Origin: Streptomyces sp. NBC_00440
GTDB lineage: Bacteria; Actinomycetota; Actinomycetes; Streptomycetales; Streptomycetaceae
Reading direction: 5' to 3'
NCBI RefSeq assembly: GCF_036014215.1
Contig: NZ_CP107921.1
Coordinates: 2,799,501 to 2,863,500, forward strand
Length of the DNA stretch: 64,000 bases
Under the pieces are notes generated by a model that worked only from the letters and a program-made list of their open reading frames with translations, was not told where the DNA came from and did not search any database. A program made the position numbers and the translations under genes. This document shows, one piece after another, positions 1 through 7,257 of the stretch. Position 1 is the first letter of the stretch, and every line of letters starts with the position of its first letter.

Positions 1-864
1 GGCTCGCCCGCGTATCTGGAGCCGGACGCGGTGGTGGTGGATCCGGCCGGGCGCTGGACGGTGATCGAGATCAAGTCGTTCCCGATGATCGACGCGTCGG
101 CGGACGCGGCGAAGGTGGGGGCGGCCGCCCGCCAGTCCGCGGTGTACGTGCTGGCACTGGAGCGGATCGCGGCCCATATCAACAGCGCGGGCGGCACAGA
201 CAGCACAGAAAGCCCAGGCGGCGCGGGCGGCGCGGCCGGCGCTTCGGTGCACGACCGGATCCTGCTGGTCTGCCCGAAGGACTTCTCCAACCTGCCGACG
301 GCCTCGGCCGTCGACGTACGCAAGCAGCTCTCGGTGACCCGGCGTCAGCTGACCCGGCTGACCCGTATCGAGGACATCGCGGCGGCCCTGCCCGAAGGCA
401 CCACCTTCGACCCCGGTCTGCCGCCCGCCGAGCTCACGGCGGCGGTCGAATCGGTCCGCGCGGCGTATGCACCGGAGTGCCTGGCCGCGTGCGAGCTGGC
501 CTTCCACTGCCGCGACCGGGCCCGTGGCGCGGGCGCGGTGGAGGCGCTGGGCCGGGGGGTCCGCGGCGAGCTGGGCGGGCTGACGACGGTCGACGCGGTG
601 CTGGCCGCGGCGCACGGCGAGGAGGGCGATCCGTCGGATCCGACGGTGGCCGCGCTGCGCAGGGCCGCGGCGCTGCGGGCGGAGGCGCTGGCCGAGGCAC
701 CGCAGCCGGCCGGCCGGGAGTCGGCTGGCCGTCAGTCGGCGCTCCGGGAGTCGGATGTCCAGCAGTCGGATCCGCGGGAGTCGGATCCACGGGAGTCGGG
801 GCTCCAGCAATCAGGTCTCCGGCCATCGAGTCTCCAGCAGGAAGGCTCGCCGGTATGTCGCTGA
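1..864 (+). CDS. Fe-S RecB-like PD-(D/E)XK nuclease, 5'-truncated
   Basis: The reading frame is open from the first base, so the N-terminus lies outside the window; 287 residues are visible. The fragment carries a literal PD-(D/E)XK core: P8-D9, then E23-I24-K25, followed by Q45-xxx-Y49, the QxxxY motif of RecB-family nucleases. Three cysteines follow at 160, 164 and 170 (C-x3-C-x5-C), resembling the C-terminal cysteine cluster that holds a 4Fe-4S centre in Cas4, AddB and Dna2 nucleases; the partner cysteine would be upstream of the window. The last ~45 residues are low-complexity repeats of about five residues. The stop overlaps the next gene's ATG by 10 nt, which implies translational coupling with the middle protein and the helicase. 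Inference: a DNA exonuclease working with that helicase. Nuclease fold fairly sure, biological role unknown. Confidence 0.72.
   Translation, partial: GSPAYLEPDAVVVDPAGRWTVIEIKSFPMIDASADAAKVGAAARQSAVYVLALERIAAHINSAGGTDSTESPGGAGGAAGASVHDRILLVCPKDFSNLPTASAVDVRKQLSVTRRQLTRLTRIEDIAAALPEGTTFDPGLPPAELTAAVESVRAAYAPECLAACELAFHCRDRARGAGAVEALGRGVRGELGGLTTVDAVLAAAHGEEGDPSDPTVAALRRAAALRAEALAEAPQPAGRESAGRQSALRESDVQQSDPRESDPRESGLQQSGLRPSSLQQEGSPVCR
715..849 (+). repeat. Nine degenerate 15-bp tandem units inside the nuclease gene
   Basis: The 3' end of the nuclease gene consists of nine consecutive 15-nt units, each close to cgggagtcggatcca, encoding a pentapeptide-periodic Ser/Gln/Arg/Glu-rich tail (RESDP, QQSGL and similar). 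The tail ends just before the coupled start of the next gene. It looks like a slippage-expanded disordered linker. Confidence 0.8.
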
Positions 865-2540
865 TCAGCACGCTCGCCCGGCTGGAAGCCGTGCGGTCAG
901 GACGTGCGGAGCCCACCGCGACCGTCCGGCACCGCCACCTCTCCGCCCGCCCGCTCGTGTTCGTCCCCCTCACCACCGCTGGCGAGGCCGGCGCCCCGCT
1001 CGGGGCGCTCGTCGGGACGGACCCCGCCGCGCCGAGGCTGCTGGTCGTCGCCCAGCCGCGCGACCGGGATCTGCGATTCGCGTTCCTGTCCGAACTGGCC
1101 GAGGCCGTGCTGCCGTACATCGACGGGTACGCCGACGACGTCGAGGCCGCCGAGCGCTCCGAGACCGACCCGGAGACCAAGAAGAAGGTCAAGGTCGAGA
1201 CCGAGCTGTGCGCGGACGCCCCGCAGCTGATCGTGCCGGGCCGGGCGGGCATCGACTTCGTCCGGCTCCTCGGGCGGTCGATGCGCTTCCGGCGTACGGC
1301 CGATGAGGATCCGGAGACGCCCTACCCGGCGCCGCCCCGCGTCCCGCTGCTCGGCCGCTGGCTGACGCACTACGGTGAGCGCGCCCGGGTCCCGGGGTCC
1401 TCGCTACTGCTCGCCGCGACCGATCTGCTGAACCGTCACTGGGCCACCGGCCAGAGCAATCTGGAGGACCAGCACCTCGGCGCGCTGCTCGCCTGGATCG
1501 ACCCGGCCGACGGGACGTCCGGCGCCGAGACCGCTCTCCGGGCCGAGCTGGGACGCGACCGGGACGGGCAGCTGCTCTGCCCGCCCGCCGGGCCCGCCAC
1601 CGATCCGGCCTTCGACAACAGGCTGCTGGCCCCGGCGGTGGAGCGGTACGACGCGGCGCGTTCGGCGCTGGCCGCCGCCGAGGACGGTCCGGCGGCCGAC
1701 GACCGGCTCGGTGAGCTGACGGCCGCCGAGCGGGAGATCCGCAGGCTGCTGGCCGGACAGCTGCGGCCCACCTGGGACGCGGTGTGGCACGGAATCGGGC
1801 TGCTGCGCGAGCTGCCCGAAGGGGCCAGGGCGAGCGAGCGGTGGACCCGGGACCGCTGGTCGTTCACCGGCCACCGGGACCGGGTGCGGGCGGGCGAGCC
1901 GCCGCAGCCGCGCCGGGACGACGCGGTGACGGCGGCGCAGAAGCTCGCCACCCGCGAGACCGCGCAGACACAGCTGGAGGCACAGGAGGCCCTGGACGAC
2001 CCGCTGGTGATGGCGGGGCGGCGGCTCGCGGGCGAGGCGTTCACCGGTGAGGTGACGGATGTGGTGATGGCGTGGAGCGAGTCGAAGCGCCCGAGCCCTC
2101 GCCCCCTGGTGACGCTGCGGACCGATGACACACCGCACATCGAGGAGCGGGCCAAGGTCCACCGCGCGCTCCCGGGCGACCCGCCGAAGGCGCAGACGGC
2201 CGAGTTCGTACGGTACGAGACGGACGGCTCACTGGTGCTGCGGCTGACCAACGGCATGGGCCGCGCCAAGGATCCGGCCCCGGGGACCGTGCCGGAGAAG
2301 GGCGACCGGCTGTGCTGGACGCTGTTCGAGCACAGCTCGCGGGGCGGACCCGAGCTGCCCGCGCAGGAGGACACCCCCTGGACACACGGCGGCCCGCCGG
2401 GCATCACCGGCCCGTCGGACGGCTCGTCCACCATGTCCGACAGAACTGCCATGTCCGACGGAACTGCCGCATCCTCCGCATCCGCTGCTCCCGGCTCCGG
2501 GACGAGCCCCGACCCCGTCACCCCCGAGGACCTGCTGTGA
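855..2540 (+). CDS. Middle protein of nuclease-helicase operon, family not recognised
   Basis: 561 residues, starting at the ATG that overlaps the nuclease stop (ATG 855-857, upstream TGA 862-864). I do not recognise a named domain. The N-terminal half is globular (LVFVPLTTAGE, LRFAFLSELAEAVLPYIDGY). An Ala/Glu-rich, probably helical stretch lies around residues 260-420. A beta-rich segment follows (GEVTDVVMAW, RPLVTLRTDDTP, GSLVLRLTNGMG) that reads like the small beta-barrel found in Dna2/Upf1-type helicases. The last ~45 residues are Ser/Thr/Pro/Asp-rich and probably disordered. It overlaps the helicase gene by 4 nt, so the three proteins are likely made together. Inference: it could supply the barrel or stalk missing from the compact helicase next door; this is structural guesswork. 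Confidence 0.7.
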   Translation: MSLISTLARLEAVRSGRAEPTATVRHRHLSARPLVFVPLTTAGEAGAPLGALVGTDPAAPRLLVVAQPRDRDLRFAFLSELAEAVLPYIDGYADDVEAAERSETDPETKKKVKVETELCADAPQLIVPGRAGIDFVRLLGRSMRFRRTADEDPETPYPAPPRVPLLGRWLTHYGERARVPGSSLLLAATDLLNRHWATGQSNLEDQHLGALLAWIDPADGTSGAETALRAELGRDRDGQLLCPPAGPATDPAFDNRLLAPAVERYDAARSALAAAEDGPAADDRLGELTAAEREIRRLLAGQLRPTWDAVWHGIGLLRELPEGARASERWTRDRWSFTGHRDRVRAGEPPQPRRDDAVTAAQKLATRETAQTQLEAQEALDDPLVMAGRRLAGEAFTGEVTDVVMAWSESKRPSPRPLVTLRTDDTPHIEERAKVHRALPGDPPKAQTAEFVRYETDGSLVLRLTNGMGRAKDPAPGTVPEKGDRLCWTLFEHSSRGGPELPAQEDTPWTHGGPPGITGPSDGSSTMSDRTAMSDGTAASSASAAPGSGTSPDPVTPEDLL

Positions 2541-3868
2541 CCTTCGATCCCGGCGCGGAGGCCGCCCGCGCGACGCGGGCCATCCTCGATGACACGCTGC
2601 ACGGCACCGCCCGCGGAGTGGTGGTCGACTCCCCGCCGGGCGCGGGCAAATCGACGCTCGTAGTGCGCGCGGCCCGTGAGCTGGCCGCCGCCGGACGACC
2701 GCTGATGGTGGTCGCGCAGACCAACGCCCAGGTGGACGACCTGGTCACCCGCCTTGCCGGGAAGGACCCCGAGCTGCCGGTCGGCCGGCTGCACAGCAGC
2801 GACCCCGACCCGTACGACAAGGCGCTGGACGACCTGCCGAACGTTCGCAAGTCCGCCAAGGTCGCGGATCTCGCCGGGCTCGACGTGGTGATCTCGACGG
2901 CGGCGAAGTGGGCGCATGTGAAGGGCGTCGAGCCCTGGCGGCACGCGATCGTGGACGAGGCGTACCAGATGCGCTCGGACGCTCTGCTGGCCGTGGCCGG
3001 GCTGTTCGAACGGGCGTTGTTCGTGGGCGATCCCGGCCAGCTCGACCCGTTCAGCGTGGTCGGCGCCGAGCAGTGGGCGGGGCTGGCGTACGACCCGTCG
3101 TCCAGCGCGGTCTCGACCCTGCTCGCGCACAATCCGGAGCTGCCGCAGCACCGGCTGCCGGTCTCCTGGCGGCTGCCGGCGTCGGCGGCGCCGCTGGTCT
3201 CGGACGCGTTCTACCCGTACACACCGTTCCGCAGCGGTACGGACCACGGTGACCGGCGGCTGACCTTCGGGGTGGCGTCGGACGGTTCGGGCCCCGACCG
3301 GGTGCTGGACGAGGCGGCGGAGACGGGCTGGGCCCTGCTGGAACTGCCCGCCCGGCACACACCGCGTACGGACCCGGAGGCGGTACGGGCGGTGGCCCTG
3401 GTGGTCCGGCGGCTGCTGGACCGCGGTGGCGCGGCGGTGAGTGAGCAGTCGCCGGATCCGGTGCCGCTGACGGCGGACCGCATCGCGGTCGGCACGGCCC
3501 ACCGCGATCAGGCCGCCGCGGTCCGGTCGGCGCTCACGGAGCTCGGGGTGACGGGCGTCGCGGTCGACACGGCCAACCGCCTCCAGGGGCGGGAGTTCGA
3601 CGTCACGGTGGTGCTGCATCCGCTGTCCGGCCGCCCGGACGCGACAGCGTTCCATCTGGAGACGGGCAGGCTCTGCGTCCTGGCGTCGCGGCACCGGCAC
3701 GCCTGCATCGTGGTGTGCCGGGAGGGGGTGGCCGGGCTGCTCGACGAGCACCCGTCGACCGAGCCGGTGCAGCTGGGAGTGACAGTGAAGTTCCCGGACG
3801 GCTGGGAGGCGAACCATGCGGTCCTGGCGCATCTCGCGGAACACCGGGTGCCGTACCGGCCACGGTGA
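2537..3868 (+). CDS. Superfamily 1 (Upf1/Dna2-like) helicase
   Basis: 443 residues from the GTG at 2537, which overlaps the previous stop as GTGA; the frame is also open upstream, but this start gives a protein whose first strand leads directly into the P-loop. Visible SF1 motifs in order: Walker A PPGAGKST (33-40), motif Ia VVAQTNAQVDDL, motif II DEAY (140-143), motif III GDPGQLDPF (164-172), motif V ANRLQGREFDVTVVLHPLSG and a motif VI-like LCVLASRHRHACIVV. This order and the DEAx/GDPGQ forms are typical of Upf1/Dna2/AddA-type ATP-driven helicases. It has no nuclease domain of its own; the RecB-like nuclease two genes upstream could provide that. It is short for the family because the 1B/1C insertions are lacking. 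Likely a DNA repair or foreign-DNA processing motor; the actual role is not established by sequence. Confidence 0.82.
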   Translation: MTFDPGAEAARATRAILDDTLHGTARGVVVDSPPGAGKSTLVVRAARELAAAGRPLMVVAQTNAQVDDLVTRLAGKDPELPVGRLHSSDPDPYDKALDDLPNVRKSAKVADLAGLDVVISTAAKWAHVKGVEPWRHAIVDEAYQMRSDALLAVAGLFERALFVGDPGQLDPFSVVGAEQWAGLAYDPSSSAVSTLLAHNPELPQHRLPVSWRLPASAAPLVSDAFYPYTPFRSGTDHGDRRLTFGVASDGSGPDRVLDEAAETGWALLELPARHTPRTDPEAVRAVALVVRRLLDRGGAAVSEQSPDPVPLTADRIAVGTAHRDQAAAVRSALTELGVTGVAVDTANRLQGREFDVTVVLHPLSGRPDATAFHLETGRLCVLASRHRHACIVVCREGVAGLLDEHPSTEPVQLGVTVKFPDGWEANHAVLAHLAEHRVPYRPR

Positions 3869-4093
3869 CGCGGTGCCGACGACCGCGATACCGGCCACTG
3901 TGACGGGTGCCTGCTGCTGCCCGGGACGTCCTCTTGCGCGGGGCGGGACAATGGACGGTGGCCGGAATCCCACGGCGGAGGCCCGAGCACCGCACACCCC
4001 CCGGAGACCGGCTCCGCCGGACCTCCGGGGGGACGCAGCACCGCAAGACACAGGCAGCACGGCACACACAGCACGGCACAGCAGGAGGCACAC

Positions 4094-4432
4094 ATGGCGG
4101 AGCCCGAACAGCGCGAGCGGAAGCTGCGGCCTGCGCCGCTGCTCTTCGAGCCTTCCGCTGCCACCACCGACCCCGAGCACTTCTTCGACCTGGAGTCGAT
4201 CGACGACCCTGCGGTGCTGCTCGCCCGTGCCACCGAGCTGACGCTGGCCTTCCGCGCGGCGACCGACCGGGCGGTCGAGTACCAGGCGGTCGCCGCCGCG
4301 CAGCTCGCCGACCCTCGCCGCTTCGACCGGCTGACGGTGGCGGACATCGCCGAGCGCGCGCAGTGGACCGAGGACTACGCCAAGAAGATGGTCGAGTTCG
4401 GCCGGGACCTGCTGCGCGGCTTGCCGACCTGA
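4094..4432 (+). CDS. Hypothetical small acidic protein
   Basis: 112 residues with a good ribosome-binding site (gcaggaggcacac before the ATG). No family recognised. The N-terminus is Arg/Pro/Glu-rich and residues ~25-112 look all-helical, with a segment (FDRLTVADIAERAQWTEDYAKKMVEFG) that resembles a helix-turn-helix of the 'recognise and commit' type but without diagnostic residues. It follows the helicase by 225 bp, a spacing that suggests its own promoter. The intervening 225 bp has no convincing hairpin. Nothing in the sequence assigns a function. Confidence 0.7.
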   Translation: MAEPEQRERKLRPAPLLFEPSAATTDPEHFFDLESIDDPAVLLARATELTLAFRAATDRAVEYQAVAAAQLADPRRFDRLTVADIAERAQWTEDYAKKMVEFGRDLLRGLPT

Positions 4433-4642
4433 CGGGCGGGCGAACTCCTGCCGCCCTACGCGGACCGCCCAGCCCGCCCAGCCCGTCCAGCCCGTCCAGC
4501 CCGTCCAGCCCTTCGGGCATATGCCGTTGGGCGGGGCCCGTCGGCAAGACCGGTGGGAAAGATACGCCTCCCCGCCCCTGCCTGTCCCGGTTTCGGCCAA
4601 CTCAGCGGAGTGGCCCCCTCACTCCGGGTAGACCTGGTCGGC

Positions 4643-5485
4643 ATGGGCGCATGGCAGCGAGACGACGACAGCGCAGGAATCCTCTCCGGCAGCGGCTCCG
4701 ATCTCCGGAGCTCGGGCATCCAGGGCTCCGGCATCAGCAGCTCGGGGATCAGCAGCTCAGGTACCCGAGGCCCGGGGATCAGCAACTCCGGCACCCGGGG
4801 CTCAGGCATCAGCGGCTCAGGCATCAGCAGCCCCGGCATCCAGAGCTCAGCCACCGTCCACGTCCCGGGCGGCCGTTCCTCCGCCGGGCTCAGCCGGATC
4901 CTCGACGAGCAGGACGGGCAGCACGCCACAGCGGTCACCCCGGCCGGCGCGGGATGGCTCGCGTCCGCCGCCCCGTACCCGCGCAGTGCGCTCTCGCTCT
5001 GGGAGTCCCGGCCCACCGCCCCCACCGTGCTGGACTGCGGCTCGGTCTTCGACGTGGTCAACGTGCCCGCGATCTTCGGCCGCCGGATGCTGGACACCCT
5101 GTGGTCGGAGGGCCCAGGATCGGGCCCGGTCGCCGGTCACCGGGGCCGGATGCTGCTCTTCGCCGCCCCCGGCACGGCCCAGCGGCTGCCATCCCTGCTG
5201 CACTGGGAGGAGTGGGGCGACGCGGTGCCGCCGATGCTCTGCCACGGCACCGGTGACGCGGTGACCGTACCGTCTCTGACCTCCTCCGTTCCCCGATCGG
5301 GCCCGCGCTGGCTGGTGGCTCCCGACACCCGCCATCCCTGGCTGCCGGGGCCCGAGGTCATGCTCTGGGCCTGTGTCCGCGCGGCGCGTGCGGCGGCGGC
5401 CCCGGCCACGAGAACGGACGGCTTATCGATTTTTCCCCGCGCCGATCAGGGTGCTAAGGTCTACGACGTCAGCAGGCGCCGCTAG
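4643..5485 (+). CDS. Degenerate primase/polymerase-like protein running into tRNA-Lys
   Basis: 280 residues from the ATG at 4643; a GTG at 4553 is also in frame and the true start is uncertain because neither has a strong ribosome-binding site. After a disordered repeat region (residues ~20-70) the rest resembles the Streptomyces family annotated as bifunctional DNA primase/polymerase, N-terminal: WLASAAPYPRSALSLWESRPTAP, then the VLDCGSVFDVV strand, RGRMLLFAAPG, and a closing LPGPEVMLWACVRAARAA. The metal-binding acidic motif expected of an active PrimPol is not evident, so an inactive paralogue is likely. Its stop codon TAG (5483-5485) lies inside the tRNA-Lys gene, so the last three codons and the stop are tRNA sequence. 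Family call moderate, function unknown. Confidence 0.6.
   Translation: MGAWQRDDDSAGILSGSGSDLRSSGIQGSGISSSGISSSGTRGPGISNSGTRGSGISGSGISSPGIQSSATVHVPGGRSSAGLSRILDEQDGQHATAVTPAGAGWLASAAPYPRSALSLWESRPTAPTVLDCGSVFDVVNVPAIFGRRMLDTLWSEGPGSGPVAGHRGRMLLFAAPGTAQRLPSLLHWEEWGDAVPPMLCHGTGDAVTVPSLTSSVPRSGPRWLVAPDTRHPWLPGPEVMLWACVRAARAAAAPATRTDGLSIFPRADQGAKVYDVSRRR
4703..4852 (+). repeat. Ten degenerate 15-bp units coding SGIxS-type pentapeptides
   Basis: Ten consecutive 15-nt units near atcagcagctcaggc encode an Ile/Ser/Gly/Arg-Gly pentapeptide-periodic stretch in the N-terminal part of the primase/polymerase-like protein. The period matches the unrelated repeat at 715-849, though the consensus differs. 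Confidence 0.8.
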
Positions 5486-5549
5486 CTCAGTTGGTTAGAG
5501 CAGCTGACTCTTAATCAGCGGGTCCGGGGTTCGAGTCCCTGGCGGCGCA
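5476..5549 (+). tRNA. tRNA-Lys(CTT), copy 1
   Basis: A 74-nt cloverleaf with a perfect 7-bp acceptor stem (5476-5482 with 5542-5548), D-arm, anticodon stem GCTGA/TCAGC around anticodon CTT, and a T-arm with the TTCGAGT loop; 3' CCA is not encoded. The gene is preceded by the octamer gtcagcag (5468-5475), also present at the other two copies, and by a plausible -10 (taaggt, 5455-5460). A hairpin terminator follows directly. Confidence 0.97.
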
Positions 5550-5556
5550 CAGACGG

Positions 5557-5589
5557 AAGAAGCCCCTCGCGGAAGCGGGGGGCTTCTTC
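5557..5589 (+). terminator. Terminator of tRNA-Lys copy 1
   Basis: A GC-rich hairpin (aagaagcccc ... ggggcttctt) begins 8 nt after the tRNA. A run of 12 C residues follows at 5596-5607, an unusual homopolymer likely to vary in length. Confidence 0.8.
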
Positions 5590-5658
5590 GTTGTGCCCCC
5601 CCCCCCCAGCACCTCACAACGCGCCTCACACCACGGGCGCCTCACACCACGGGGCACC

Positions 5659-6909
5659 TCACACCACCGGCGTGATCTCGACGGTCCAGGCTCCCGACGG
5701 CGTACGGTCCGTCACCTCCACCTTCGTCCCGTTGCCGGGAACCGTGAACGTCTCCCCGACCCCGAGCGGCGCGTCGGCCAGCGGCGGGTAGACCGACTGC
5801 CCCCAGCAGCCCGAGCTGTGCGGATGGGTGTCGACCACCCGGAACGGGCCGTCGCCGGAGGCCTGCTCCGCCCTCACCCGGTAGATGAGGACGCCCTCCG
5901 AGCAGGTCGAAGCGTCATTGCCGGCCGCCGTGCGCGCCTCGATGGCGAGGGCGCTCTCCAGCCCGGTCCGCAGGACGATGAGCCGGGTCCCGGCCGTGTC
6001 GCTGCCGGGCGCCGCGACCTCCTCCAGTGGCTCCAGCGTGAACATCTGGGCCCGGGTGCCGCGCACACAGCCGATCTGCCGCCGGTCCAGCCAGCCCAGC
6101 TTCCACTTCTGCCAGCCGAAGAAGTCGGGGGCGAGCCCGAACTGGCTGCCCATGACGTCCCAGTCGCCCACATACGTGTCCCAGTCGCCCTTGTCGTCCG
6201 ACGGGCGGTGGTAGAGATCCGGCAGGTCGAAGACGTGCCCGGTCTCATGGGCCAGCACATCGCGGTCCGGCGGATGCCGCTCGAAGCCGGTGACGAAACG
6301 CCGGATCTCCGTACCGTCGGCGTGCAGCGGGGTATCCAGATTGACCACCTTCGTGGCGTCCGAGTCGACACCCGGCGCATCCGGGTCGGCGATCAGATAG
6401 ACGAGGTCGTACTTGCTGAAGTCCACCGTCGGATCGGCCGCGGCCACCGCGTCCCGCAGATACTCGTCGCGCTCGTCCGCACTCCAGTCACGCCGTATCG
6501 CGTACGCGGAGGCCGGCTTCGGCATCATGGTCCACCGCCGCAGCGGATGCGGCCGCAGCGTGAACTTCCCGTACGAGGCCTGCCGGAAGAAGGTGGTGGT
6601 CGAGGGGAAGTAGTCGGCCGTCAGCTCCTGCGGGGTGGTGTCGGGCGGGGCCCCCGGGAAGGACAGGAAGATCATGACCGCGTCGAGTGCCCCGACCGGC
6701 CGGGGGTAGGCGGAGTTCCAGCTGTCGAGCCCGACCGAGTGGTGGACGTCGGTGCGCGGCAGCGCGCACGGCCCCTCGCCGCCCACGGTGGCGACCGCAG
6801 GCCCCGCGACCAGGGACGTCGCGGTGAACGCCATGAACGAGACCAGGATGGCGGCGGTCTGCCGCAGACGGCGCCGGTCCACTCGCCCGGGTGCCTGCGG
6901 ACGCTGCAC
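5659..6909 (-). CDS. Secreted M6-family zinc metalloprotease
   Basis: 416 residues from GTG 6909, chosen because GGAGG lies six bases before it; the frame extends 13 codons further without a ribosome-binding site. An Arg-rich N-terminus plus hydrophobic core (AAILVSFMAFTATSLVAG) and a cut near AVA form a signal peptide. The zinc site is HETGH at 221-225 followed by a glycine and a downstream acidic segment (VFDLPDLYH), with a later Met-turn-like WDVMGSQFG, as in M6 (immune inhibitor A-like) peptidases. Residues ~270-416 are a beta-rich C-terminal part (LIVLRTGLESALAIEARTA, GVLIYRVRAEQASGDGPFRVVD) also seen in M6 proteins. Predicted extracellular protease, nutrient acquisition or developmental turnover. 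It diverges from the GGDEF/EAL gene; no neighbour indicates a specific substrate. Confidence 0.88.
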   Translation of the reverse strand: MQRPQAPGRVDRRRLRQTAAILVSFMAFTATSLVAGPAVATVGGEGPCALPRTDVHHSVGLDSWNSAYPRPVGALDAVMIFLSFPGAPPDTTPQELTADYFPSTTTFFRQASYGKFTLRPHPLRRWTMMPKPASAYAIRRDWSADERDEYLRDAVAAADPTVDFSKYDLVYLIADPDAPGVDSDATKVVNLDTPLHADGTEIRRFVTGFERHPPDRDVLAHETGHVFDLPDLYHRPSDDKGDWDTYVGDWDVMGSQFGLAPDFFGWQKWKLGWLDRRQIGCVRGTRAQMFTLEPLEEVAAPGSDTAGTRLIVLRTGLESALAIEARTAAGNDASTCSEGVLIYRVRAEQASGDGPFRVVDTHPHSSGCWGQSVYPPLADAPLGVGETFTVPGNGTKVEVTDRTPSGAWTVEITPVV

Positions 6910-7257
6910 GTGGAACCTCCGGGTTCGGGATGCGGGACACCCCACCACCCTGGGCGGTTTATATGTTTATGTCCTGTCCAGTTGCCCCAGGCGAGTGATC
7001 GACCCGACACCCCGGACCTTTACGGAAAGTCACAACCGATCACGTCAGAAAGACCCCGGACCACAGCCGCGCAGAAACGATCACCCTTGGGCGCGGGAAG
7101 GATCACCGTGCGCCAACGAGGCTGGAACGGTCCTTGCTTCAACCTCTATGATCGGCACACTTTCCCATGTGGACGCGCGCATCCGGCGGTCCTCCACCGC
7201 CCGGCCGACGAACCCCGACCCCACCTGTTCGAGACGACTGCACCGCGGGAGCCAGCC
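6910..7257. other. Divergent intergenic region (348 bp)
   Basis: Non-coding space between the divergent metalloprotease and the GGDEF/EAL gene. It contains an AT-rich block (tttatatgttt around 6959-6970) that stands out from the GC-rich surroundings and may include the metalloprotease promoter on the minus strand. Two gatcacc repeats sit near 7079 and 7100. I see no clear operator and no exact BldD-type box. Confidence 0.5.

Noticed and set aside
1436..4600. A 1054-codon open frame on the minus strand across the nuclease/helicase operon
   Set aside because: Shadow of the plus-strand genes caused by high GC: Arg/Pro/Gly-rich, no domain, and it crosses three well-supported genes.
5593..7257. 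A long plus-strand N-terminal extension of the GGDEF/EAL gene
   Set aside because: The extension is antisense to the M6 metalloprotease with His/Arg/Gly-rich composition; the GTG at 7258 has a ribosome-binding site and precedes the PAS domain.
6910..7257. BldD operator upstream of the GGDEF/EAL gene
   Set aside because: No adequate match to the symmetric BldD consensus could be found by eye.
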